A stretch of 64,000 bases of DNA from an uncultured Pleomorphomonas sp. (GCA_937868725.1 CALMMQ010000104.1:24318-88317); one strand, 5' to 3'; shown: positions 1 through 10,302, numbered from the stretch's first letter. The notes: generated by a model from the sequence alone, not told the origin. Translations and numbers: made by a program.

Positions 1-254
1 AGCAGCTGCAGCACGGTGGCCAGCGTACCGATGGTGAAGATGCCGTCCGGCGTCGGATCATCGTCACCGGCGTTCTTCTGCGTGGCAAGCAGGATCTGCT
101 TGTCGGCGGCCATGACCTCCTCGAGCGCGCGGATGGATTTCTCGCGACCCACGAACAGCGGCACGATCATGTGCGGGAAAACGACGATGTCACGAAGCGG
201 CAGAACCGGGAAAATGTCGTTTCCCATTCCGGTGGGGGAGGAAGAAGCGGCCAT
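1..254 (-). CDS. lon: ATP-dependent protease Lon, N-terminal fragment (runs off the left edge)
   Basis: The first 84 codons of Lon are visible; the gene continues beyond base 1. Lon is a cytoplasmic AAA+ serine protease that degrades misfolded and regulatory proteins. The visible part begins [20 protein letters not shown] and continues with the [18 protein letters not shown] motif and a [10 protein letters not shown] stretch, typical of the Lon N-terminal substrate-recognition domain. The ATG at 254 is preceded by an AAAGGA ribosome-binding site 7 bases upstream. It is last in a minus-strand series tig, clpP, clpX, lon, an order widely conserved in alphaproteobacteria, but a 382-base gap and a heat-shock-type promoter candidate suggest its own transcription. 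Confidence 0.95.
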   Translation of the reverse strand, partial: MAASSSPTGMGNDIFPVLPLRDIVVFPHMIVPLFVGREKSIRALEEVMAADKQILLATQKNAGDDDPTPDGIFTIGTLATVLQL

Positions 255-636
255 CAGATCATCCTTTCTCGTGGCCCGTCGATCACTCCGAGCGGAGAGA
301 TGACGTCCGTCGCGCGTGGGACGGATGTGGCCCCCGGCCCCTGAAGCACAGGGTCGGGCGGGTCTACATCGGCCAACGGGAGCCAGAGAAGGAGTCCGGA
401 AGAAGTCCTCCGGTCCGCTTGGCCGGCCGCCTTGTCCTCGCCCTCAAGGCACGAAGACAAGCGCCTGTCCCGTTTCCGTCGCTGCCGCGCAAGCGGATAC
501 ATGGACCGCGGCAGGAAGGTTTTCAAGAGCCGCGACCGGGGAACGGCCGCGGATCAGATCTTGTTGATCATACTGATCCGAAACGATGTCTGGATCAATG
601 TCGACGAGAGTTTGGACGACGCCCGGCCGGATCGGC
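255..636. other. clpX–lon intergenic region
   Basis: No gene is supported in this 382-base gap. It holds the candidate heat-shock promoter at 497-527 and an inverted repeat GGATCAG/CTGATCC (551-557 and 573-579). The repeat lies just downstream of clpX on the minus strand and lacks a T-run, so it is not a classical terminator. Confidence 0.6.
497..527 (-). promoter_or_regulatory. Candidate sigma-32 (RpoH) promoter of lon
   Basis: On the minus strand CTTGAAA (527-521) is followed after 16 bases by CCATGTAT (504-497). This resembles the alphaproteobacterial RpoH pattern of a CTTGAA -35 and a CCnnAT-like -10. It lies about 240 bases upstream of the lon start. Lon is heat-shock induced in many bacteria, so the position fits; the function is inferred from sequence only. 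Confidence 0.5.
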
Positions 637-1899
<1,263 letters not shown>

Positions 1900-2117
1900 C
1901 CACTCATTCCTGCTCGGTTGTCGGATGGAACAACCATCCGGGCCCTTGCGCCGACCGCCAACACAGCGGGTTCACGGGCGGCACCCGACCATCTCTCAAC
2001 CCCTTTGTGGCCCGCTTCCCTGAGCCGGGAAAGACCGCACAGCCATGCTGCACTCAGAGGAATCAAGATATGCTTAACACGTTTCTGAGCTGCCCGGCCG
2101 ACTGGCCGGACCGCTCG

Positions 2118-2738
2118 TCAGGCGGGCACGGCACGGCTGTGCAGCACCTCGTCCACCAGTCCGAACGCCTTGGCAGTTTCGGCGTCCATAAAGTTGTCGC
2201 GCTCCAGCGCCTCTTCGACCGCCGGCAGTTCGCGCCCGGTATGCTTGACGTAGATCTCGTTGAGCCGGCGCTTCAGCTTCAGGATTTCCTGGGCGTGCAG
2301 CATGATGTCCGCCGCCTGACCACGGAAACCGCCGGACGGCTGGTGCACCATGATGCGTGAGTTGGGCAGCGAAGCGCGCATGCCGGGCTCACCGGCCGCC
2401 AGCAGCAGCGACCCCATCGACGCCGCCTGACCGATGCAGAGCGTCGCCACCTTGGGGCGGATGAACTGCATGGTGTCGTAGATGGCAAGGCCACTCGTCA
2501 CATAACCGCCGGGCGAGTTGATGTAGAGAGAGATTTCCTTGCTCGGATTCTCGGCCTCGAGGAACAGCAACTGGGCGCAGACCAGGGTGGCAACACCGTC
2601 GTCGATGCCACCGGTGATGAAGATGATCCGCTCCTTGAGCAGGCGCGAGAAAATATCATAGGCGCGCTCTCCCCGGTTCGTCTGTTCGACGACCATGGGA
2701 ACCAGCGTGCTCATCGTGAAATCGACTGGATCCTTCAT
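2118..2738 (-). CDS. clpP: ATP-dependent Clp protease proteolytic subunit ClpP
   Basis: 206 aa serine peptidase forming the 14-subunit chamber used with ClpX or ClpA. The catalytic triad is readable as Ser107 in GQAASMGS, His132 in MVHQPSGG and Asp181 in ALERDNF, matching E. coli ClpP positions with a ten-residue offset. An upstream in-frame extension to 2819 exists, but the ATG at 2738 is chosen because it has a strong GAGGAAACGG Shine-Dalgarno and gives the family's usual length. It lies between tig and clpX on the same strand. The 218-base gap to clpX holds no other gene. Confidence 0.97.
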   Translation of the reverse strand: MKDPVDFTMSTLVPMVVEQTNRGERAYDIFSRLLKERIIFITGGIDDGVATLVCAQLLFLEAENPSKEISLYINSPGGYVTSGLAIYDTMQFIRPKVATLCIGQAASMGSLLLAAGEPGMRASLPNSRIMVHQPSGGFRGQAADIMLHAQEILKLKRRLNEIYVKHTGRELPAVEEALERDNFMDAETAKAFGLVDEVLHSRAVPA

Positions 2739-3001
2739 CCGTTTCCTCGGCCTTCCATCTCGCGAACTCAACTGTCTACCAGCCATTACGCGGCCGGCAA
2801 AGCGGCCGGGGCGCGGCAATGGTCACTTTCCGCCGATCGTTACATCCCAACCCGGTCCTTGGCTACCACAAAGGCTCTGAATTTTCCGTGCATGGTGTAC
2901 GACGTGGAAGCCTGGAGAATGTGCCGACGGAACCTCATGAAAAGGACCTATGCACTCGCGGGCCGTTCCGCAAGCCCCGGCCTGCCTGATTGACTGCCAT
3001 G

Positions 3002-3034
3002 CAAAAAACAGAGCCGGGGCGTTGCCGCCCCGGC
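3002..3034 (-). terminator. Rho-independent terminator of tig
   Basis: Read on the minus strand, GCCGGGGCGG-CAA-CGCCCCGGC is followed by TCTGTTTTTT, a near-perfect stem with a U-tract ending about 30 bases beyond the tig stop. The rest of the tig–clpP gap (2739-3062) holds no gene I can name; the clpP promoter presumably lies there. Confidence 0.9.
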
Positions 3035-3062
3035 CCGTAATATTCTGCGGTCACAGGTCGAA

Positions 3063-4412
3063 TCAGAGGCTGAGCTCGTCGTCTTCCTTGAACAGCTCGT
3101 CCTTGCTGACCGGCTTGTCGTTGACCTTGACCAGGCCCAGCAGCACGTCGACGACCTTTTCCTCGAACACCGGCGCCTGCAGCGAGGCGAGCGCATTGGC
3201 GTCCTTGCGGTAGTAGTCGAACACGGCGCGTTCCTGGCCGGGGAACTGGCGCGCACGCTCGATGAGGGCGCGCTGCAGCTCCTGCTCGGTGACCTGCACC
3301 TTGTGGGACTCGCCGAACTTCGACAGCACGAGGCCGAGGCGGACACGACGCTGAGCGATCTTGAGATAGTCGGCGCGCGCCTTCTCCTCGGTCGTCTCTT
3401 CGTCTTCGAAGGTCCGCTCGTTGCGCTTCATCTCCTGCTCGACCTGATTCCAGATCACCGCGAATTCCTGCTCGACCAGGGTCGAGGGCAGCTCGAAGGT
3501 GTACTGGCCATCCAGGGCGTCCAGCAGCTGACGCTTCACCTTCTGGCGGGTCTGGGCGCCATACTGCGATTCGACCTGGGTGCGGACAACGCCCTTGAGG
3601 GAGTCGAGGCTTTCCATGCCGAGCGTCTTGGCCCAGTCGTCGTCGATCTTGAGTTCGCCCGGCGCGGCAACCTCGAACACTTCGATGTCGAAGGTGGCGG
3701 CCTTACCAGCCAGATGCTTGGCCTGGTAGTCCGCGGGGAACGTGACTTCGATCACCTTCTTGTCGCCGGCCTTGGCGCCAATGAGCTGCTCCTCGAAACC
3801 GGGGATGAAGCGCTTCTGGCCCAGGAACAGCACGGCCCGCTCGTCGGCGCCGCCCTCGAAGGGTTCGCCGTCGACCTTGCCCAGGTAGGAAATGGTGATG
3901 CGGTCGCCGTCAGCGGCGGCGGCACCGGCTTCGCGCGGCTCGTAGGAGCGGGCACCGTCGGCGATCTGGCTGACGCGCTCGTCGACCTCGGCGTCGGCGA
4001 TCTCGACCACCGGACGCTCGATCTCGATGCCGGCGACTTCGACCAGCTCGAAAGCCGGAACGATCTCGTACTTCAGCGCGTAGGCGAGATCGGCGGCACC
4101 GTCCAGGATCTTCTCGGCCTCTTCATCGGCCAGCTCGACCTGCGGCTGCATGGCAGCCTTCTCGGCGCGCTCTTCCAGCGCCTTGGCCGACGTCTCACCG
4201 ATGACGGTGTTGACGATCTCGGCCATGGCCGACTTGCCATAGAGCTTCTTGAGATGGGCCTTGGGAACCTTGCCGGGGCGGAAGCCGCGAATGTTGGCCT
4301 TGCCCTTGAGATCTTCGAGATAGCCTTCCAGCCGCTCAGCGAGTTCGGACGCCGTGACGACGATCTTGAGCTCGCGCTTCAGGCCTTCGGTCGAGGTTTC
4401 AGTCACCTGCAT
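3063..4412 (-). CDS. tig: Trigger factor, ribosome-bound chaperone and prolyl isomerase
   Basis: 449 aa, normal length. Trigger factor binds the ribosome near the exit tunnel and shields nascent chains. The start MQVTETSTEGLKRELK is the family N-terminus; an in-frame extension to 4484 runs back towards the tRNA gene and is discarded. The ribosome-binding signature is seen as GFRPGKVPKAHLKK, followed by a central FKBP-type peptidyl-prolyl isomerase domain (roughly residues 155-245, containing ISYLGKVDGEPFEGG and FIPGFEEQLIGA) and a helical C-terminal domain. It is first in the tig–clpP–clpX–lon series and ends in a strong terminator, so clpP probably starts from its own promoter. Confidence 0.96.
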   Translation of the reverse strand: MQVTETSTEGLKRELKIVVTASELAERLEGYLEDLKGKANIRGFRPGKVPKAHLKKLYGKSAMAEIVNTVIGETSAKALEERAEKAAMQPQVELADEEAEKILDGAADLAYALKYEIVPAFELVEVAGIEIERPVVEIADAEVDERVSQIADGARSYEPREAGAAAADGDRITISYLGKVDGEPFEGGADERAVLFLGQKRFIPGFEEQLIGAKAGDKKVIEVTFPADYQAKHLAGKAATFDIEVFEVAAPGELKIDDDWAKTLGMESLDSLKGVVRTQVESQYGAQTRQKVKRQLLDALDGQYTFELPSTLVEQEFAVIWNQVEQEMKRNERTFEDEETTEEKARADYLKIAQRRVRLGLVLSKFGESHKVQVTEQELQRALIERARQFPGQERAVFDYYRKDANALASLQAPVFEEKVVDVLLGLVKVNDKPVSKDELFKEDDELSL

Positions 4413-4576
4413 GGATTTGTTCTTTCGTCTCTTGTCCCGCGAAGACCCCAGAGCGGGCGTCGGCGACACCGATCGCACACCCAACGGGGCATCCTATTCG
4501 TTCTTCGTCGTCTGCCGGGCGCGTCTGGCGCGAATCGCCGGCAAACCGCACCCCGGAGCCCGCCTTCATGTCGATC

Positions 4577-4661
4577 TGGTGCGGGCGAAGGGACTTGAAC
4601 CCCCACGGCTTTCGCCACTGGAACCTAAATCCAGCGTGTCTACCAATTCCACCACGCCCGC
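4577..4661 (-). tRNA. tRNA-Leu (anticodon TAG)
   Basis: Read on the minus strand, a cloverleaf with acceptor stem GCGGGCG/CGCCCGC, D-loop GGAATTGGTAGACA, anticodon stem CTGGA/TCCAG around loop TTTAGGT, long class II variable arm and T-loop GGTTCAAGTCC. The CCA end is encoded. Anticodon TAG reads CUN leucine codons. It lies upstream of tig on the same strand. Confidence 0.95.
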
Positions 4662-4738
4662 GATCGACACCGCGACGAAATCCGCCTCCGATGCTCGAAG
4701 CGGCGTCTCCATACCAAACTTCCGGGCAGGCACAAAGC

Positions 4739-4773
4739 AAAAAGGGAAGATTCATCGCGAACCTCCCCTTTTT
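4739..4773 (-). terminator. Probable terminator after the DUF4405 gene
   Basis: AAAAAGGG and CCCTTTTT arms (4739-4746, 4766-4773) flank an 18-20 base loop with further AG/CT pairing. The T-run is present on both strands, so it may act both for the minus-strand gene ending at 4826 and in the opposite direction. Confidence 0.6.
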
Positions 4774-4825
4774 GCCGGCTTGCTCGGTCCCCTGTCGTTC
4801 GGCGCACCGAACCGCGGCCGCCGCG

Positions 4826-5329
4826 TCAGTTCGCCGGCTTCAGCACGGCGCCGATGACGGCGAAAGTATCCTGGCCGGCCTTGGTGGCCAGCGCCGAGGC
4901 GGTATCGGCGGCAACGGCCCCCTCGATGCCCACGGCCTTGAGGCGCTCGATGGCCGTTGCCTCGTCGATCTTGGCCAGTTCCGCCAGTGCCGACACCGAG
5001 GCATTGCTGACGGCGCTGAACACCGCCATGCGCGGATCGCCGCCGCTTTCCGAGCTGCCGCCCACCACGAACACCGCCGCCGCTGCCAGCGAAACGGCGG
5101 TGGCGATCCACATGGCGCTGCGGCGGAAATAGGCGATCAGGGTGCCCCAGTTGCGCCAGACATGCAGCACGAACGGCACGATCAGCACCATGGACAGGAT
5201 CTCGTGCATCTCGCGGAAGTAACTGGTGCCAACGTGGAAGAACAGCGCCACGCCCGAAACGAGCGAGATCATGAACAGCCACGTCGTCAGCGGCGTGGCG
5301 TAGCGCATCAGGATAGCCTTGGCGGACAT
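4826..5329 (-). CDS. DUF4405-type small membrane protein with conserved histidines
   Basis: 167 aa. Three hydrophobic helices occupy about residues 12-32, 45-60 and 72-90, joined by short histidine-containing segments (FFHVGTSYF, EMHEILS, LHVWRNWG). This arrangement matches the DUF4405 family, whose paired histidines on helices suggest membrane heme binding as in cytochrome b-like proteins; that role is inference. The remaining ~75 residues are a soluble alpha-helical tail rich in alanine. ATG at 5329 has GAGG seven bases upstream; an ATG five codons earlier is less well placed. It is monocistronic, with a terminator candidate just past its end. Confidence 0.7.
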   Translation of the reverse strand: MSAKAILMRYATPLTTWLFMISLVSGVALFFHVGTSYFREMHEILSMVLIVPFVLHVWRNWGTLIAYFRRSAMWIATAVSLAAAAVFVVGGSSESGGDPRMAVFSAVSNASVSALAELAKIDEATAIERLKAVGIEGAVAADTASALATKAGQDTFAVIGAVLKPAN

Positions 5330-5402
5330 GTCAGAACCTCGCAAAGAAGAGACTGCCAGAAATCGGCGACTGCTGCCAACCTAACAGTCGTCTTGGCAGC
5401 AA

Positions 5403-5438
5403 TCCTCTCAGAGAGGCATCAAAGTGTACAAAATTGTA
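5403..5438. promoter_or_regulatory. Palindromes upstream of the DUF4405 gene
   Basis: Two small inverted repeats lie 75-110 bases upstream of the DUF4405 start: CCTCT-CAG-AGAGG (about 5404-5416) and TACAA-AA-TTGTA (5427-5438). They sit in an AT-richer pocket between two genes and could be operator half-sites. No regulator is identified. Confidence 0.3.
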
Positions 5439-5455
5439 TCCGAAGCCGACCGGTT

Positions 5456-5833
5456 TCAGGCTTTGGCGGTCCCGCGCCTGGCGCGCGGCGCCCGCACCGG
5501 CTTGGCGGCCTCGATGCGGCGGGCGGCGGCCAGCGACTGCCGGCACCAGTCGAGCAGTTCGTCGTTGTCGTCGAACACCGCTTCCGGCGCCTTCCAATAG
5601 GTCATGGAGACGTTGCGACCATCCTTGGTGTCGTAGGTGAACTGCGGCAATCCCGCGGCGGCAAAGCGCGGTGCCAGCTCGGCATCGGCCTTGAGGAACA
5701 GCGCGTCGTCGGCCAGAAGCGCGAACACAGTGCCGTCGCAATAGAGCGTGGCGCCACCAAACATCCGCCGCGACTTGATCGTGCCGAGCGGAGCCAGTTC
5801 ATCGACAAGAAAAGCCAGCAAGCCGTCGTCCAT
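5456..5833 (-). CDS. TfoX/Sxy N-terminal domain protein
   Basis: 125 aa. The protein is essentially a single TfoX N-terminal domain, recognised from SRRMFGGATLYCDGTVFALL followed by LFLKAD and YWKAPEAVFDD. In gamma-proteobacteria Sxy/TfoX activates competence genes with CRP, but short stand-alone versions are widespread and their function is unknown, so competence should not be assumed. The C-terminus is short and basic (about residues 103-125), which could contact nucleic acid. The ATG at 5833 is preceded by a GAGGGGGGGG Shine-Dalgarno; a start 13 codons upstream has no comparable site. Neighbours do not indicate a pathway. Confidence 0.75.
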   Translation of the reverse strand: MDDGLLAFLVDELAPLGTIKSRRMFGGATLYCDGTVFALLADDALFLKADAELAPRFAAAGLPQFTYDTKDGRNVSMTYWKAPEAVFDDNDELLDWCRQSLAAARRIEAAKPVRAPRARRGTAKA

Positions 5834-5883
5834 CGTCGCCCCCCCCTCATTCGCCGAGTCAGGAAGGAACATAAGAGGAACGG

Positions 5884-6552
5884 TTAGCCGTTGTCCAGTC
5901 CCATCTGCCAGAAGGCCGCTTCGAGCCGGCAGGCCTGACCGAACAGCCGCGCCAGCTCCTCGAACCGCCGCGAGCCGATCTCGTCGCCAGCGACGGCGTC
6001 GAGCTGAGCAACGCTGTCCTCGGCCACGGCGGCGTAGGCGTCGCCGGCGTATTCGCTGATCCAGGCGGCGTACGGATTGTCCTCAGCGAGCGCCCCCTCG
6101 AGGCCGGCAAGTCGCTGGCCGATGACGGCGTAGCCGATCATGCATGGCGCCAGCGCCACCAGAAGATCGAGCAGATCGCCCCTGAGCCCGGCGTCGAGCA
6201 CGAAGCGGGTATAGGCCACCGTCGGCGTGTCTTCCTCAGCCGCCTCGAGATCATCGGGCGTCAGGCCCCAGCCGTCGCAATAGCGCACATGCAGATCCAT
6301 CTCGAGATCGAGAATGGCCGCCACGCCCTTCTGCGCCGCTCGCATCTCGGCCAGCGACCGCGCCTTGTAGACGGCGAGCGCGTGGGCACGGGCGAACTGG
6401 ATCAGAAACAGGTAGTCCTGGATCAGGTAGTGGCGGAAGGCGGCGATCGGCAGCGAGCCGTCGGCCATCATCTCGACGAAGGCGTGCTCGGTATAGGCTT
6501 CCCAGGCATCGGCATTGGCCATCACCAGCCGTTCGAACAGACATTCGGCCAT
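5884..6552 (-). CDS. tenA: TenA-family aminopyrimidine aminohydrolase (thiaminase II)
   Basis: 222 aa, all-helical TenA/THI-4 fold. TenA hydrolyses aminopyrimidine breakdown products of thiamine so the pyrimidine can be salvaged. Diagnostic stretches are FRHYLIQDYLFLIQFARA, the catalytic cysteine C137 in ALAPCMIGYA, and the C-terminal EAAFWQMGLD carrying the conserved acidic residue. The ATG at 6552 overlaps the tgt stop (TGATG); a GTG one codon earlier (6555) is an alternative. The coupling puts it third in a queA–tgt–tenA operon, an unexpected partner for queuosine genes and probably a regulatory convenience. No thiamine riboswitch is visible. Confidence 0.9.
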   Translation of the reverse strand: MAECLFERLVMANADAWEAYTEHAFVEMMADGSLPIAAFRHYLIQDYLFLIQFARAHALAVYKARSLAEMRAAQKGVAAILDLEMDLHVRYCDGWGLTPDDLEAAEEDTPTVAYTRFVLDAGLRGDLLDLLVALAPCMIGYAVIGQRLAGLEGALAEDNPYAAWISEYAGDAYAAVAEDSVAQLDAVAGDEIGSRRFEELARLFGQACRLEAAFWQMGLDNG

Positions 6553-7685
6553 CACACGTCCCCCCTCGCCCAGTCGGCCTTGGTGCGCGCCTTGAAGGCC
6601 TCGAACTCGCCGGCCTCGATGGCGTCGCGGATACCCTGCATCAGCGACTGGTAATAGGCGATGTTGACCCAGGTGAGCAGCATGGCGCCCAGCGCCTCGC
6701 CGGTGCGCACCAGATGATGCAGATAGGCGCGGGAATAGTCGCGCGCCGCCGGGCAGGCAGACTCCGGATCGATCGGGCGCGGATCGTCCATGTGGCGGGC
6801 GTTCTTGAAGTTGAGCTTGCCGAAGCGCGTATAGGCCAGGCCATGACGGCCGGCGCGGGTCGGCATGACGCAGTCGAACTGATCGATGCCCCGGGCCACG
6901 CTCTCGATGATGTCGTCGGGCGTGCCGACCCCCATCAGATAGCGCGGCTTGTCGGCGGGCAGGATAGCGTTCACCACCTCGATCATCGCCAGCATCACCG
7001 CCTGCGGTTCACCGACGGCGAGGCCGCCGACCGAATACCCCTCGAACGGCATCTCCGCCAGCGCGCTGGCGCTGGCCGCCCGCAAGGCTGGCACGTCGCC
7101 GCCCTGAACGATGCCATAGAGCCCCTGCCCCTTGTCCGGCCCGCCCATGGCTTCGAACTTGCGTCGCGACCGTTCCGCCCAGCGCAACGACAGGCGCATG
7201 CCGCGCTCCACTTCCTTCGGCTCAGCCGGCAGGCGCACGCATTCGTCGAGCTGCATCTGGATGTCGGAGCCGAGCAGTCCCTGGATCTCGATCGACCGCT
7301 CCGGCGTCAGCTCGTGGCGCGAGCCGTCGATATGGCTCTGGAACGTCACGCCATGTTCGTCCATCTTGCGCAGCTGGGCCAGCGACATCACCTGGAAGCC
7401 GCCGCTGTCGGTCAGAATGGTCCGGTCCCAGGTCGAGAACCGGTGCAGACCGCCCAGGGCGGCGACGCGCTCGGCGCCGGGCCGCAGCATCAGGTGATAG
7501 GTGTTGCCGAGAATGACGTCGGCGCCGGTCGCCTTGACGTCGTCCATGAACATCGCCTTGACCGTGCCTTGCGTGCCCACCGGCATGAAGGCCGGCGTCC
7601 GCACCACGCCGTGCGGCGTCTCGATCTCGCCGCGCCGGGCGGCGCCATCGCTGGCGAGAAGACGAAAAGAGAAAGGCTTGGTCAT
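6552..7685 (-). CDS. tgt: Queuine tRNA-ribosyltransferase with a degraded zinc site
   Basis: 377 aa, usual length. Tgt exchanges guanine 34 for preQ1 in tRNAs with GUN anticodons. The general acid (D93 in LTDSGGFQ) and the nucleophile (D271 in FDCVMPTR) are intact, as is GLYGIVQGG for substrate binding. The usual C-x-C-x2-C and distal His zinc motif reads S309-A-C311-P-A-A314 with V340 at the His position, so three of four ligands are missing while the SRAYLHHL helix is conserved. The start at 7685 gives the canonical [20 protein letters not shown] with GGAG close upstream; M at 7697 is an alternative. It follows queA by 67 bases and is coupled to tenA. Confidence 0.93.
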   Translation of the reverse strand: MTKPFSFRLLASDGAARRGEIETPHGVVRTPAFMPVGTQGTVKAMFMDDVKATGADVILGNTYHLMLRPGAERVAALGGLHRFSTWDRTILTDSGGFQVMSLAQLRKMDEHGVTFQSHIDGSRHELTPERSIEIQGLLGSDIQMQLDECVRLPAEPKEVERGMRLSLRWAERSRRKFEAMGGPDKGQGLYGIVQGGDVPALRAASASALAEMPFEGYSVGGLAVGEPQAVMLAMIEVVNAILPADKPRYLMGVGTPDDIIESVARGIDQFDCVMPTRAGRHGLAYTRFGKLNFKNARHMDDPRPIDPESACPAARDYSRAYLHHLVRTGEALGAMLLTWVNIAYYQSLMQGIRDAIEAGEFEAFKARTKADWARGDV

Positions 7686-7752
7686 GATCTCCGCCATCGG
7701 CAAGCAAGGGATCGGCCGGTGCGCACCCGGCGCGGCCGTTCCGCTTCTGATG

Positions 7753-8832
7753 TCATACTTCCCCGGCCGGGTACAGCAGCGACGTGTCGCCATAGGAATA
7801 GAAGCGGTAGCCGCTGGCTATGGCGTGGGCGTAGGCGGCCCGCATGGTGTCGAGGCCGGCGAAGGCCGACACCAGCATGAACAGCGTCGATTTTGGTAGG
7901 TGGAAGTTGGTCATCAGCCGATCGACGGCCCGGAACCGGTAGCCGGGGGTGATGAAGATGTCGGTCGCCCCGGAGAACGGCCGGATCACCTTGTCCTCGC
8001 CGGTGGCACTCTCCAGCAGGCGCAGCGACGTCGTCCCCACCGCCACCACCTTGCCACCGCGCGCCCTGACGGCATTGAGCGCCGCCGCCGTCCCGGCCGC
8101 CACCACGCCGATCTCGGCGTGCATCTTGTGGTCTTCGGTGTTGTCGACCTTCATCGGCAGGAAGGTACCGGCCCCGACGTGCAGCGTCACGAAATGCCGC
8201 TCGATGCCGCGGGCGTCGATGCGCGCGATCAACTCATCAGTGAAATGCAGACCGGCGGTCGGCGCCGCCACGGCACCAGCCTCGCGGGCGTAGACCGTCT
8301 GGTAGTCGGCACGGTCCTCGTCATCCTCGGGGCGGCGGGCGGCGATGTAGGGCGGCAGCGGAATGTGACCGACGGCGATCAGCGCCAGATCGAGGTCGGG
8401 TCCGGACCGGTCGAACCGCAGCGTCACGTCGCCGTCCTCGCCCTTGGTCACCACCTCGGCCAGCAGCGCGCCGGCGTCCGGCCGGTCGGCATGGCGGAAG
8501 ACGACGCCATCGCCGGGCCGCAACTTGCGCGCGCCCTTGACGAAGGCGCGCCAGCGGTCGCCCGCCTCACGCAGGTGCAGCGTGGCCGAAAAGCGCACCG
8601 GCTCGGCGCCGGCGCGTTCGCGCACGCCTTCGAGCTGGGCGGGAATGACCTTGGTGTCGTTGAACACCAGAGCATCGCCCGGCTCGAGCAGATCGGCAAG
8701 ATCGCGGGCGTGGTGGTCCGTCAGGCCCGCGCCCGGACGAACGAGCAGCAAGCGCGAGGCGTCGCGCGGATGGGCCGGCCTCAGGGCAATGCGATCGGCC
8801 GGCAGGTCGAAATCGAACAAGGAAACATGCAT
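7753..8832 (-). CDS. queA: S-adenosylmethionine:tRNA ribosyltransferase-isomerase QueA
   Basis: 359 aa, full length. QueA transfers and rearranges the ribose of SAM onto 7-aminomethyl-7-deazaguanine in tRNA, giving epoxyqueuosine. The start [20 protein letters not shown] and later blocks [40 protein letters not shown] and [19 protein letters not shown] are family signatures. The ATG at 8832 has AAGGA very close (spacing about 2-3), so a weak start is possible; 14 upstream codons in frame are discarded because they precede the conserved N-terminus. It is the first gene of the queA–tgt–tenA operon. Confidence 0.95.
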   Translation of the reverse strand: MHVSLFDFDLPADRIALRPAHPRDASRLLLVRPGAGLTDHHARDLADLLEPGDALVFNDTKVIPAQLEGVRERAGAEPVRFSATLHLREAGDRWRAFVKGARKLRPGDGVVFRHADRPDAGALLAEVVTKGEDGDVTLRFDRSGPDLDLALIAVGHIPLPPYIAARRPEDDEDRADYQTVYAREAGAVAAPTAGLHFTDELIARIDARGIERHFVTLHVGAGTFLPMKVDNTEDHKMHAEIGVVAAGTAAALNAVRARGGKVVAVGTTSLRLLESATGEDKVIRPFSGATDIFITPGYRFRAVDRLMTNFHLPKSTLFMLVSAFAGLDTMRAAYAHAIASGYRFYSYGDTSLLYPAGEV

Positions 8833-9135
8833 ATCCTTGGCAATAGACAGCCTCTCCGCCGGACGCAACGGCAATTCGTCGTGGCGACGACCTCAGCTGG
8901 ATGGACGAAAACGCTCAACTGGAGCAGATCACAGGTTGCGGCCAAATTTCCGTTAGCCCCTGGTTTACTTTTCCTTCGTGTTTCCTCAGCCTTTTCTTGG
9001 CAGCCCCCCTCAAATTAGCTAGAATTGTTCTATCGAGGACACCAAAGGCTGGCCCTTCCACCGCGGGAGGGGCTAACACCATGGGATAATTCAGATTTCA
9101 ATGATCAGGATCGCTTGTGTGGGAGGCATCCAACT
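8833..9135. other. Divergent intergenic region queA / HD-domain gene
   Basis: 303 bases without a supportable gene. Promoters for both neighbours must lie here. A GGGAGGGG stretch followed by ATG GGA TAA near 9066-9089 looks like a ribosome-binding site before a two-codon frame, but is too short to interpret. Confidence 0.4.
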
Positions 9136-10302
9136 GTGAACGTGCGTCCGATGGAGGCCTCTACTGAACGGCCGCAGCCCTTGTCTCGCCTTGCTCAGGC
9201 GGGCAGCAAAAGACGCCGCGAACAGCTTCAACCGGAATCGACCATCGCCGCTCGTCCGCCTATCCGCATCATTGCCGAGACCCCGGCGGCCGGCAACGAA
9301 CTGGCTCTCATGCTCTCCGAGATCGGTCTGCCGGCCGACGACGGCCGGAGTGAAGCCCGAAGCGACGGATTGACCGTGATCACCGGTGAGCGCTTCGCCG
9401 CCGAGTTTCTCCAGACCGTAACCACACAGACCACGCCCAACCGCGCCGAACGGACGGCGGTTTTCGGCAGTGCCATGAGCACGCGCGTACAGACCATCCT
9501 GCACGAAGTCGGTTTTCCCGCCGTCGTCTATTCGGCACCGACGCCGCCGCGCCTGCTGGAAGCGCTTGCCACCATCGATCCGTCGCTTATGGTCTACCGC
9601 CGCTCCACCATCGAACGGCGCGAAGCCGCCTCGGCGGCGGTGCAGGAAGGCTCGTCGCGCCTGTTCTCCCACATCCGCTCCGGCAATCTCAAGAGCGCTG
9701 TCGAGGAAGCCAAGCAGGCATGCGGACATTTTGAGGCGCTGCTGGATAGCGCTGCCACGGCGCACTGGATCTCGATGATGCAGCAGTACCACAACGGTAC
9801 GGCGCAGCATTGCAGCCTCGTGTCGGCCTTTGCCATGCAGTTTGCTCGCGGCCTCGGCTTTTCGGTGGCCGATCAGCGCCGACTGTTCGAAGCGGCGCAT
9901 TTCCATGACGTCGGCAAGGTCGAAGTGCCTTTGGACATTCTCGACAAGCCGGGCGCGCTGACCTCCGAGGAACGCCAGGTGATGGAGCGGCACGCCGTCG
10001 CCGGCTACGACATTCTGTCCGGTCACATCGAAACGTCCGGCGAGATCGCCGAAGTGGCCCGCGACCATCACGAATATCTCGACGGGTCCGGCTACTACGG
10101 CCGCGTCGGCCGCGAGATTTCCGATATCTCGCGCATCATCACCATCTGCGACATCTTCGCCGCGCTGCTTGAGCGTCGCTCCTACAAGCCGCCGAAGACG
10201 GCGGGTCAGGCCTACGCCATCCTGACGTCGCTCGACGGCAAGCTCGACCCGACGCTGGTGCGGGCCTTCGGCCTGATCGCCCGCAGCTGCGCTTCCGACT
10301 GA
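9136..10302 (+). CDS. HD-GYP-like phosphohydrolase domain protein with altered GYP motif
   Basis: 388 aa from GTG 9136, which has GGGAGG nine bases upstream; earlier ATGs lack such a site. The N-terminal half (to about residue 170) is not recognised; its RIIAETPAAGNELALMLSEIG stretch vaguely resembles a response-regulator fold but lacks the acidic pocket and phosphoacceptor. The C-terminal half is an HD-GYP-type domain: HFHDVGKVEVP (HD at residues 257-258), LDKPGALTSEERQVMERHA and DHHEYLDGSGYYG. The third signature reads GYY (319-321) instead of GYP, so cyclic-di-GMP hydrolysis is plausible but unproven. It stands alone on the plus strand between ppi and queA blocks. Confidence 0.8.
   Translation: MNVRPMEASTERPQPLSRLAQAGSKRRREQLQPESTIAARPPIRIIAETPAAGNELALMLSEIGLPADDGRSEARSDGLTVITGERFAAEFLQTVTTQTTPNRAERTAVFGSAMSTRVQTILHEVGFPAVVYSAPTPPRLLEALATIDPSLMVYRRSTIERREAASAAVQEGSSRLFSHIRSGNLKSAVEEAKQACGHFEALLDSAATAHWISMMQQYHNGTAQHCSLVSAFAMQFARGLGFSVADQRRLFEAAHFHDVGKVEVPLDILDKPGALTSEERQVMERHAVAGYDILSGHIETSGEIAEVARDHHEYLDGSGYYGRVGREISDISRIITICDIFAALLERRSYKPPKTAGQAYAILTSLDGKLDPTLVRAFGLIARSCASD

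Noticed and set aside
551..579. GGATCAG/CTGATCC inverted repeat as clpX terminator
   Set aside because: No T-run and long spacer; more likely chance or an operator.
9066..9089. Ribosome-binding site GGGAGGGG followed by ATG GGA TAA, like a minimal leader ORF
   Set aside because: Two codons only, no supporting structure; likely chance near the GTG start at 9136.
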